From the NCBI RefSeq assembly GCF_910592395.1, contig NC_088311.1, positions 15,380,501-15,444,500 of the forward strand: 64,000 nucleotides of DNA, written 5' to 3'. Shown piece by piece: positions 1-10,600 of the stretch. The stretch's first letter is position 1; the number at the start of each line of letters is the position of its first letter. Both the position numbers and the translations under genes were made by a program. Source of the DNA: Lineus longissimus. Its lineage: Eukaryota; Nemertea; Pilidiophora; Heteronemertea; Lineidae. Under the pieces are notes generated by a model. It saw only the letters and a program-made list of their open reading frames with translations. It was not told where the DNA came from and did not search any database.

Positions 1-486
1 CATTTTCTACTTCAGTGTGATGTGTCACCATTTGAAGAGATCCAACCACAACAACTGAAGAGGAGACAGCCTCGAAGAGTACGAGATATGAGACGGCAGA
101 ATGTGGGAGAGCAGTCTGACGCTGATGATAGTGATTCATCAGATGAAATAATTGTTGTCCAAGACCAGGATAGTAACACACCAGGGACCAATGTAGATGA
201 AACCATGGTTGAAAGGGAGTCAGATCTGAACCCAGAGGCTGCAGCATTCCAACCATTGTCAGATGAGCATGTTGACTCGGAGGAACTAGATTTCAGCTCA
301 GTTGGTACTTCCAGCGAAGAGGTTACGGTGGTTAGGCCACAACTTCAGCGATGACAACCCCAGGTGTTGGTGTACGATAGGCTAGGAAATCCGACCTATG
401 AAGAAAGACCACAGGTGTTACCGGTGTTTGGAGGGCTGCATTGCGTTAATTACCCAGCCTTTGGACAATGGCAAACAGTGGTATAA
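1..486 (+). pseudogene. C-terminal tail of a Ty3/Gypsy pol polyprotein, one in-frame stop
   Basis: The frame is open from the window edge to a TGA at 352-354 and then continues in the same frame to a TAA at 484-486. The protein has an arginine-rich stretch (about residues 12-26), then an acidic Ser/Asp/Glu-rich stretch. After the stop comes a motif reading VLVYDRLGNPTYEE, which resembles tails found after integrase in invertebrate Ty3/Gypsy polyproteins. A purine tract and an LTR-like sequence follow downstream, as expected for a Gypsy 3' end. The first 15 bases also look like a splice acceptor, so a host exon cannot be fully excluded. The TGA follows a CGA codon and may be a C-to-T change. 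Integrase and reverse transcriptase would lie left of the window. Confidence 0.55.
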
Positions 487-904
487 TACAAGAGCAATTA
501 GCGAAGTCAGAAATATACTCGCGCGTTCAGATAGTTTTTCTATTACATTCCATGTTATGTAGATGAGTCAGTTTTGAAATTTAAGAGTATGACTAGGTAG
601 AATGAGTTCAGATATGTAGGCCAATAATAGCGATAATAAGTAGGTAAGTTGTTTATATTATACTCTGGAGTCAAGAGATTACTTATGAGGGACAGAAGAC
701 GATAATAGCAGATGGATGTTGAGGAGTTGGCCTCTACTTGAACAAGTCTTGATCGTCAAATTTTTAGGAGTACAGGATCCTCTAAATTGTTTGGTAGTAA
801 GTACACCATGTCTCTCATGTAGCACCTGTTGTGAGTAACTTTGGCATTAATCATTTCTTTCAGTTTATCTACTTGTAGGACATATGTCGCGGACGACATT
901 TTTC

Positions 905-1788
905 AATGGGGGGAGAGTGTGGCATTGTGCAGTGGGGGCCCAACGTTTTGTGAATGCAGTTTCCCTTTAAATCTGGTATGATCAAATTTGGATGCATGGT
1001 GGGGGTATGGCTTCGGATAGGATCAGGAAATAAACCAAGAGCCGAGTAACTTTTGATAAATCTTTGTTGTTGAATCATCAAATTGAATTGTTTCTGAAAA
1101 TACAAGAATGCAAATGGTCTTACAAAAATGTCTTCACTTAGCACTGAGAAATCAATACGCTGCTGTGAGATCACCCAGGAGACGTCCTCCACATACATTA
1201 GTACACCTACAATGCACTGCCCGTACACGGACACATGCACCGAGGTGCGCTCGCAACAGCCTGACAGAGCACAAACAGCGACCAATACAGGCCCAAATTC
1301 TCAGGTCCACAGCTTACAACGATTACTCAAATGGGGCATGGGAGATCTATACATCATCATTTACCTCGTTTATAAATGCTCTTGGCCTAAAACATGAGCA
1401 CGAAAGAGAGAAACTCCCACGAAAAAGACGAAAGGTCCGCAAGGACATTTCTCAAAACACACAAAAAGGGCGAAAGCGCTGACATCACAACTCCGGAGCA
1501 GAAAAGAGGGCGCATCTCAAACTAACGCGCGCGAAATTCAAATTGGCCGTAAAACAATTACACGCAGCACTCGCGATTTAAACATTGGGTTTCAGTAACA
1601 TTCAAAACAATGCATGCACAGGTTCGTACGTGCTGGTTGGATGCGACTGCACATTTTAAGCGTCTTTTAAGCGTCTGCAAATAAAATGTCAAAGAAGTGA
1701 TATCTGAGTTGTCTCCCTCGATTTAAAACACTTATTTCCCGTTTTGTCCATTTCAGACCTTGCACTAAAACCTGTAACACCGACTTAC
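905..1788 (+). mobile_element. Polypurine tract and long terminal repeat of the Gypsy element
   Basis: A purine tract (AATGGGGGGAGAG, 905-917) is followed by a TG start at 918, the usual order for the 3' end of a Gypsy element. Inside are a TATA box (TATAAAT, 1371-1377) and an AATAAA signal (1680-1685) with T-rich sequence after it, matching U3-R-U5 order. The right edge is placed at about 1788, where the sequence changes to TGGTGGTGAACATC, which looks like a tRNA primer-binding site. Only one LTR lies in the window, so the right edge is an estimate. Length is about 870 bases. Confidence 0.55.
1371..1377 (+). promoter_or_regulatory. TATA box within the LTR
   Basis: TATAAAT lies about 450 bases into the LTR and 300 bases before its AATAAA signal. 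This is the expected place for the retrotransposon core promoter. Confidence 0.4.
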
Positions 1789-3354
1789 TGGTGGTGAACA
1801 TCAATCCTAAAGTCTCCTCCTTTCACCAACCTCTACATCCGGGGTCTACTTGATAAGCATTTAAAATGGCTGCACCACTAGACCCTGGATACTCGTGTAC
1901 ATCATATCCAATCATATCGCTCTTCGCCGCCAGAATCTCACAATGACCTTTGACCCGGGCACTACGTGTCAGTACTGTTTCAACAGGACCAAAAATCGTT
2001 TGTAGCCGACCAACTAATTGTCAAATTGTCCAATTATCAGGATGAATACAGATAAAGAAGCCTTATACTTAGATATGAAAATAAATTATCAAAAAGGATT
2101 TTGAAATAATATGTTAACAGCGCTCGCGCAATTGGGTATTGTAACACGTGCTTCTTCGGTTCTATTTTGCTCGGAGTGCCCGCATGGCCCCGACTAAATG
2201 ACGCAATTTTCTTGCAGAGGCAATTGATCTTTTATATCAGCATTGGCTCATATATTATCCATGTCCATGAAGTTTTATTAATTTGTGATCACATAATAGG
2301 GTAAATGATTATGTAGACTGATAAGTCATCTTTCTGCCGATTAAATAGGCCATGAATATGCCAAGTGTCAAAACACTTTTTACATCTTATTTGCATGTCA
2401 AATGTTATTTGTTGACCAATCAAATATGTTTCAGCTCAACATGATACTAGGGGTAGTGCAAGTGACCATAGGAATGCGCAATGACCCCTGGCTCAATGAC
2501 CCAATGACTCCTTTCAGCGCCAGCCCAAAGGACCAAGAATGGCTAATTAAATTGCTCGACACAAAGTAATTGAATGACAGCCTGAAGCGATACTGCCAAC
2601 CTCGCTTTATGATGGTACCCTTTTTCTTTACAACAGGCACAGTGCATTTGTGTGAGGTCAGCATACTTGTATAATCGCTCAAGCAATAACCATTATAACT
2701 ATTAAACACCTGGCCTTCCACTACCAACGAAGACTTCCTGTGCGTGTCTGCTGCAACACCCACAAGTGAAATGTTTGTGTTGTTGCCATGTGGACGTGTG
2801 GGAAAGGAAGGAATTCCACAGAGACTTACCAATAATGCAGAAAGAACTGTTCTGACATTCAATAAGGGGGAGAGGATGGATAATAGGCACAACTTGGTAG
2901 ATCAGCATGCAATTTTGTTAAGCCTAATTGGCCACATATATTTCAGGGTATACAGTTCAACATATCTGGCACCATCTTTCCTTGTCACTTATAACCATGT
3001 TTGGTTCGGGCCTGTGCACTCGTACCAGCCGCCACGGCCCGCTTTATCTAAATTTTATCATCTTCTCAAATTTCACCTCAAATTACGGATAAACCTTAGC
3101 CTCAGACGTTTGTAACCAGTTTCATAACCTATAACTGTGTGCCGCAAAAATTGCCAGCTTACTGTAGTAGTCGTGCATCAGATACCTCTCACGGAATTTA
3201 GCTTTCTTTGGGACAGTGTCTTTCGTCGGAACTGATTGTGACAATATGGCGTCTTCCATCATGTACCTTTGTATTCTTCTCTTAATCTAACAAAGTTATT
3301 TTTCCCACAAAGTTTCTTCTTATTTCACGCTTGTTTGACCCCGAACATGAACAC
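1789..3354. other. No gene recognised; possible Gypsy leader at the left edge
   Basis: The left edge reads like a primer-binding site plus leader, so it could be internal retroelement sequence after the LTR. The open frames here (such as 2431-2892 on minus and 2744-3115 on plus) overlap each other and show no family motif or splice context. I see no tRNA, rRNA or clear exon. Confidence 0.4.
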
Positions 3355-3637
3355 TTAACCCTTCCGCTGCGGCAGCCATTTTTTTACCAGCGCTGCCATG
3401 TACTGACAGTCGATACCAATAATAAACAGTGGAGCTAACTTTATAACTGAACGGTCGAAACTATTCGAAAGTGTCGCCATCTATACTAATAGGATGAAAC
3501 TAATTAATCCTGAGGTTGCGACCATGTGCTGGTGAATAAATATTTTAGAAGAGCGTGACATGCCATGCATGTCACCCGCACAACATGGGACCATGTAAAT
3601 GACATGCTATGCATGTCAACTGCAGCGAAAGGGTTAA
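3355..3637. mobile_element. TTAA-flanked MITE (piggyBac-like)
   Basis: TTAA at 3355-3358 and at 3634-3637 flanks a 275-base non-coding body. The ends are imperfect inverted repeats: CCCTTCCGCTGC on the left, CCCTTTCGCTGC on the right when reversed. TTAA target duplication with CCC termini is the known piggyBac signature. The body contains two near-copies of a palindrome-rich motif around TGCATGTCA. Confidence 0.6.
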
Positions 3638-4638
3638 AAATTTTTAAAAAATATAGTGGCTTTGAAAAACGTGCAGCCACAAAGAAGAATTTTGCTCATG
3701 GCAAAAACTTACAAGATTCTGAAGTGAGATTCAAAACAAATTTGAAAATGTCTGTTATTGCTAACTTTGCGTTATTTCCATCCAGAATCACCGAGCTGTG
3801 TTTGACACACTGTCCTTCTTGGCCTTGCCTCGACTCAGCTCATTGAAGGCATGTCGCAGCAACTGAAAAGAAATTTTTTTATCAGAACTCATTAAAAAAA
3901 GTTTGGCTCGGCTAATGAAAGTCAGCTGAGCTAGTTAAGGTCACGTACCTGTAATAAATGTCTAAGCCATTTTTCAGTTATATTGTCACAATCCACACGC
4001 TCATACACTTTTCCCCAGAGTTAATCAGTGAGGAATACTTTCACAGCCAAATAGATTCATCGAAGCCTGTCAAACCATGAAATTTTCGTTGTACAGTATG
4101 TGTGATAATTTCAGGGTTAGGGAGGTCTGAAGTTAGAGGGGATTTTTGATGGCTTTTAACACACGAATCAGCTTTTTGACCACAACGAGTTAATTTGAGG
4201 TCCTAAACCACATAAGTAAGACTGAAACTTCATCATTTTCTTCAATTTAAATACACCTAATTCTCATATTATAATTTTTACTGGAAAATACCATTCAACT
4301 GATATGGCAAGGCCGTGCATTGATCTCAAACTGAACTATTTTCGCAGACAGGCAACCTTCTTACTCATGAACCGAACTATTTATATCGACATCGTTCCCT
4401 CCCTGCTTGAATTGGCCGCCATTGCAAGCTGAATGTGGTAAATTCCCTCATCCACGAAACTACAAGACTTTAGTGGCTTTTTTATTCGAGAAATTCAGAA
4501 AAGGTTGTCATATTACATTTCAAGTCTTTGTCCGAAAAAATTCCTCCTAAAAGTAAAACAAAGTGATTTTGAGGGGTTTTATGCTCACCTTTTTGGTAGC
4601 GTATAGAAAATTACTGTGTGATCAGGAAAGTTCGTGCA
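3638..4638. other. No gene or known repeat recognised
   Basis: AT-rich sequence with short frames only. Near 3912-3935 there is a GTCAGCTGAGCTAG string like the 3' end of family B, without the rest of such an element. Confidence 0.35.
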
Positions 4639-6126
4639 GACGATCAGCCTTCTCCACGGGCCATTCAATCGGGGCGCCCCGCCCCGATTGAATCTGAAAT
4701 ATACGAAGTCCGCCCCGATCAAATTTTGCCGCCCCAATCAAAAAGTACGCCGCCCTGATTTATAACCTGCATCGCTATTTTGTCTCCCCCAGAAAAAAAA
4801 CGAAATTAGAAGCCCGGAGATGCATCTGATAAACGAATAAAACCTGTATGCCACCCTTTATACTGTGCAGTTGTGTCGGGACGGACGGATTTCCTTCCCG
4901 CCGGCCTAAACTTGCGCATCGCGAACCCACTCCCGACAGAAAATCAATAATTTATGGCGCAGAAAACCTCGGACGGAACACGGCGACCAATGAAATAATT
5001 GCGCGGCAAACCTTATTAGCAACCTTGGAAATGGCACACTCACTGTCTTCCTCCAGCGTAACTTGTTCTATATAATTCCCTCCTAGTCCTCGAGGTCTCC
5101 GGCAGTCACGTTAATCGCTATTAGGCGACGTGGTTATCGTCAAAATTTACCAGCACTTCACTTTGAATACAGCTCAACGTGCTACATTTCGCACCGCGCA
5201 TGCACGGAAAAAACGAACCCTGACGATAATTCCCGAGACAAATATGGTCATCGTACGCTGCTGACCAATCACCTCGAGGAGCGGGAGTATACATGTCATT
5301 GACGACGGGCTCCACGCTCCACAACCAGATCGAACAGTGCGCCGTGAATGCAAGCCGCTGACCTCGGCGGCGGAGAGTCAGTAGCCTTCTCTTTGATCTC
5401 TTTGATCTGGCACCGCATCCACTAAATTATTTATTTTTGACTGAGCGGCGGCGAATAAGCTGTCCTAATTTCACGTCAATCATCGACACACGCGATGCTT
5501 GGATGGGGCTACGCACAACGAAATCAGCGGCTCTAGTGTTGAGATTGGAATAGGTCTTAAATGCTGGTGACGACGGAGGAAATTGCGCGCGAATTCATTG
5601 ATTTGTTTGCATGGGTCTGCCGATTTGTGAGCATGGATACTTATCAGCTGAGCAGGGTCAATCGTCACTGATTATCAAATAGATATTAAAGGCCTACGCA
5701 GTCCTTTTCTCTCGTTGGGTCTGCTTGTAAGCGGTGCAATGTAAGTCTAGCTAAGCGATTTTTTCAGCTTACTTCAGTCTTAGTTGATTGAGGTTGCCGA
5801 TCAACATGCTACCAGCTTTGTTATCTCCGAATTTTTGAAGCTCTACGTATTTTATTTATAGTGAGATGATTAAAGATGATATTTTACAACCGAAAAACGG
5901 CATTATTCAAGCCTAAACTGCCGCACGCATCGGCAGGAAATCTGCGCTCCAGATGCCGGGAAATCACGTCTAAGCCATTCTAGAATTAAAAATTCAAAAC
6001 CTCCCCCAGACCCCCCGCTCGGGAGCGCGCCTGCGGCGCGCATCACTGACTTCGTCTGCAAAAGTATCAGTGATCGGGGCTAAACCGCCCTGATTAAATT
6101 AAGACCTGTGGAGAAGGCTGGACGAT
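4639..6126. mobile_element. Non-autonomous DNA transposon, 13-bp perfect TIRs, 6-bp target duplication
   Basis: The ends CAGCCTTCTCCAC (4645-4657) and GTGGAGAAGGCTG (6108-6120) are exact inverted repeats. GACGAT flanks both sides (4639-4644 and 6121-6126) as a target duplication. Just inside both ends is a GC-rich zone repeating CCCCGATT and GCCCTGATT motifs. The 1.48-kb interior has only short frames and no transposase, so it is non-autonomous. A 6-bp duplication is uncommon; Dada elements are one superfamily reported with 6-7 bp, but I cannot assign it. Confidence 0.7.
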
Positions 6127-6520
6127 GATTTCAAGCAAGGTGAAATTGGCCCTTGAAAAGTTTTAATCGGCTCGAACTGGAAATGAATACACTCTAGTAA
6201 TATTAAACGGGGTAACACTACAGCAGACGCGAAGATCTTTAATAAATCGCCACATTTACACATTCTTGCCGCATACATCTGTGTACATTATACATGCAAT
6301 ACACGTGCAATGGATGCCAATACTGGCAGAGATAATATGCTTGAACATCATCGCTGCTTTGGACAATGAACCGTGAGGTAATCGGTTTAAAACAGGTGCG
6401 TGACCTTAAATACTATTCAACTGGTGACGGTCCTTCCATCCGTGGACACATTGGGCATTTAGTAACCAGAAGGCCCACTTTCTTCGAATCGGCCATTAGG
6501 AAAAACAGCCTAGGCAAAAA
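6127..6520. other. No feature recognised
   Basis: About 390 bases of unique-looking sequence between a TIR element and a family A repeat. I see no coding frame or RNA gene. Confidence 0.3.
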
Positions 6521-7300
6521 ATGAAATGGCCAGGGGCCATTGTGCCCAGCGTATATATATTTGGTGGTTAGGAATTCATGCTGGTTAACCCATATGGGGG
6601 CTCCTACGGAGTACGCCGTAGCCTTTTAAAAAGCTGAAAACGGGCACCTACGGCTAATTCCTTATGTTGTTTGAATCACCCGCTACAATGGGGAATCCCC
6701 GTAACGTCATCAGTTATCACCGTGCAGCCATGAAGAATGACCAATACCCATGTTTTCTCGCCTTTATGTGTTAGATTTAGTCTTTTTGATGTATTTTTGG
6801 GGGGTTTTGTGGGGTTTCTGAGGGCGGGACCAGACCAGCTATTAGGGATGCTACAGAAACATGAATTATAAAATCCGGTATAGAGAAAATATATACTTGA
6901 TTGTTTCTACCTTGGTCCACTGTGTTGTTATTATTGTTTTTCTGAATTGGTTGCCATTACCTGAAATGGCTTGCCCCATTCTGGGGTTTAGAAATATTAA
7001 GTGCTTGCCTCCATATGGGTTAAGAAACATTCTGCATGTATAATATATAGGTCAAATCAAAATTGGTATGACATGTGATGTATCCTTGCTTGGAGTACCT
7101 ACAATAAAAATATCATTGAAAACAAGTGACTTATATAAAAGATATTGCATTTTTTACCTTTTCAGTTTTGGGCCCCTGGTGGAAAGTGGAAAGAAAGGAA
7201 CTACAAAATTTATTTTAGGTAGTGAATTGTTGGGGGTTTTTTCACCTCAACCAACATTTTAAAGTGGGGAATTATCATAGTGTGTAATCACGCTGTTTCT
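6521..7300 (+). repeat. Family A repeat, 5' part
   Basis: It begins with ATGAAATGGCCAGGGGCC and then has the family's TTGGTGGTTAGGAATTCAT segment. Around 7060-7200 comes one body unit with GTGATGTATCCTTGCTTGGAG and a GGGCCCCTGGTGG motif. The 3' microsatellite and hairpin are missing, so the copy is truncated before exon 9 of the minus-strand gene. Confidence 0.6.
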
Positions 7301-7419
7301 TTTCGATTTGGTATTCTAACATTCATTCCTGGAGCTCCCCTTTAAGTGAGCTTTTTACATTTGTGTAAAATCTTAAGGACTTTGTTAATCAGGCCCCACT
7401 TCAGAAAGTTGAGACCTAC

Positions 7420-7606
7420 CTCATCTGGATTCTTTATATTTTTATAATCCAGTCTTGGTTTATGTCGAGTCGCCTGTCCTGGGAAGAAATCATCATGGAG
7501 TGACTCTCTATACAGTGGCACATTCTCACCATCATCTATAAACTCTATCGAGTCTGGTTTAAGTACCCTGACTTTAGGAAATGTGTCTGGAAGCTGACCC
7601 AAATGC
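7420..7606 (-). CDS. Exon 9: polar domain after the coiled coil
   Basis: The acceptor is a T-run followed by CAG at 7607-7609 and the donor is GTAGGT at 7419-7414. The exon is 187 bases, enters with one base (phase 2) and ends in phase 0. Its 62 complete codons are free of stops and rich in Asp, Pro and His (for example [11 protein letters not shown] and [18 protein letters not shown]). It shows no LRR or coiled-coil pattern and I do not recognise the domain. The entry phase fits exon 8 exactly. Confidence 0.6.
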
Positions 7607-10600
7607 CTGAAAAAAAAAGCACTTGGTATGTACCTCTATTGTTGGATCACCAGGATACTCTTCATCTCAATCTAGGATAGTATACTAAAACGAATGGGTG
7701 TTTAATAAAAGGGCCATTAAAACCAATAGTGGATGCTGTTGGCAACAGCAAGCACAGGCAGTGCACTAACCCACGAGGCTCTGAGCAAATATTGAGCACA
7801 GAATGTCTAAGTGTTTACAAACATGTAATGAAATGGCAAGGGGCCACGCACTGACCTGTTGTCAATAACAGGAATATGGTTACAAATATTTGACCTAAGT
7901 AACCTTGGAAATTAAGTCAAGGTCAAAAATATGTTAATCCTTTAAGGACTAATAGATTATAAATTGCAAGATGCACGCTCACGGACTGATATAATAACAA
8001 GAGACCCAAGGGCCTGGCGCTCAGCTGAGTTGTTGCTGCGCTGTTCGTATATATTACATTACTCGTCAAACTCTACTAAACTAAGGACTCAAAGCCTAAG
8101 GATATTAGCTTCTGGATGTGAAACAGTGAATTACGGTAGACTGGCGCAATCTACTTCAAGCAAGCTCCACCCTTGCAATGTGTGCGCAAACAGATAACCT
8201 AACCTATATTGGACCATCAATTCTACACACAGCAACATGATTCATCCTCAGCTGTTACCATGATGATGATGATGATGATCCTTTTCGCAAATTGGTCGTC
8301 TTCTGTCTTTCTTCCATACTTTAGTGCCACCGGTTGTAGTCTGCCCTTGTGGAGGGAGCCTTTCAGCACCGCGACACAAGAATCCATGTGAATTGAATCA
8401 CATGGAGAGACTAGCCCAATCACCCGCTTTTGGCTGGGTAGAAATGGGTAAATCTCGCAGACTGGACCTTAAACTTTACTGCCGACGTGTGAGGTCGGTC
8501 TGACAGATGAGTAAGTGGGGTCCACCTAATGCAGAAGGCACCAGTTTCCCTAACTAAAAGGGTAACATTAACAAAATGCTCTACCCAACTCTATTATTGC
8601 CTAAAGGCCTGTGTACACTAGTAAAATATTAGCAACATTTTTACAACATTTCCAGTTGCAACAAATGTTGCAAAAATGTTGCGTAGTGTGTACAGAGCAA
8701 AACGCGTCTTACAACATGTTGTAAAATTGTTGCAAATTAGAGTCAATTAGTCTTTAATCAATTCTAGCTGTTGTGAAAAATTGATGGCATGCTTTAGAAG
8801 TCACACAATGAAGGTTTCTTGATCTATGACCTCCACTTAGGATTACATTTGACCTACTTAGAGTTTGACATCTGTGACCTTGGTATGTTGGTCAATTCAA
8901 AAGCCTGTGTGGTACTTGATGGATCTCATGATTTTAATCATAGAACCTATGATAGAAATTGCCCATTTCCTTACAAGAAATGGCCATTTTGTTAGTTCAT
9001 ACTTACCAATGGAACACTTTTGCATGTTACTCCATTTGGGCTCAAACACAAGAGTATCCCTTTAATTTTCTAAAGGGAGAACTGAGTTAACAGCTCGGCC
9101 GTCAGGCGGCGCCCTGACCGATCCCGCGCGATCGAGCCGATCTCATGCCGCCATATTCAGTCTTACTCTTGAGCGTTAACAAAGAGTATGTCCCGTTTGT
9201 GGGGACGGCGGGAGGGCCGTGTTCCATAGGTAAGTATGAACTAACAAAATGGCCATTTCTTGTAAGGAAATGGGCATTTTGTGTCATTCAAACTTACCTA
9301 TGGAACACTTTTGCATCGAATCCCAGCAACCTATTGGAGGTGGGAAACGAGGACTTACCTAAGGCTGAGCTGTTGTTCCATCAAGGAGGCACCACCGGCA
9401 TAGTAGCTAAGGAGGACTGCCAGGGGAAAGAAATGGGGAGAACCGGGGGACCGGTATTTTGATCTTGGTATTACAATCGTATTTATAGAGAGTAATAGAC
9501 CGATTCTCCGGAAAGCGCCAGAATTGCATAATAAAAACCATCTTCTTTCCGGCAACAGAGCTTAGAGCAAGTAAGGCATGTTCGAGGGTGTTGAATGAGT
9601 TATTACTAAACAACAATAAGAAATTGCGTCCTTTCTTGTCTACTAGGGGTTGCCCGGATTGTTGAAGATAGGGCATATCAAAATATGGCGCAAGATGCGC
9701 GTTTGACTCTTCAATCGGGCTCCCCCCCTCTTTGATCTTGCCAGGATCAAACAACATGCCATGCCCCGCAGACACAATCGCAGACACGTAGGTAGAAACG
9801 AGAGAATGTGGAGTGATTACTCCAACATGCAGCGGAAACGACTTCTTGAAGAGCAACTCCTCGGTAGTTAGCCCAGGAGGTGGCTAGTGCTCTAACTTCG
9901 TGCGCTGAGATGTTAGTTAGCGCACGAAGATCAGAGGAAGTCTTCAAGGTGTTGTAGGAAAGACGAATAGTCTCCACAATCCACCTTGAAATAGTGGCGA
10001 CCGCTATCTCTCGTTTATTTCCCTCCTTATAGGACAAAAACAAACGCTCTCTCCCCTGGCGGATACTGGGAGGTTTTGTCCTATTTATGTAGAACTTTAG
10101 GGCCCTGACGGGACATAAAGTTCTGTCAGGAAGATCATAAGAGATCGTTCTTGACAGAGAGGGAATAGTAACCGGGGGCCGAGAGGCGGCAGGTCTCTGG
10201 TTCTTCGCCAGAAAGCCTGGTATGAAAGCCAGGATAACCTCCCCTCCCTCTCTAAAAGCCAGCTTCTTAAAAGAAAGTGGATTGAGCTCTGATCTCCGTT
10301 GGGCGGTAGCCAAGGCTACTATAAAGACCGTTTTGAGTGTCAGATATTTCATGGATGAAATAGACATGGGTTCAAAAGGATGCCTCATGAGCACCTTAAG
10401 GACAACAGAAAGATCCCATTTAGGGGTGTTGTGAACCGGTCTAGGACGCTCTAATAACATTTCTCTGAAAAGAGGGGTTATTTGGTCCTCCCAACGAAGA
10501 TCCCAGGTGCTTAAAACACGGAGGGTAGAAGCGATGGCGGACTTGTACCCTTTTATAGCCGTGACAGATAGTTGTCTTTCCGTGAATAATTCTATAAAGA

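Noticed and set aside
2744-3115. 123-residue plus ORF
   Set aside because: It overlaps a 153-residue minus ORF, with no motif and no repeat or exon context.
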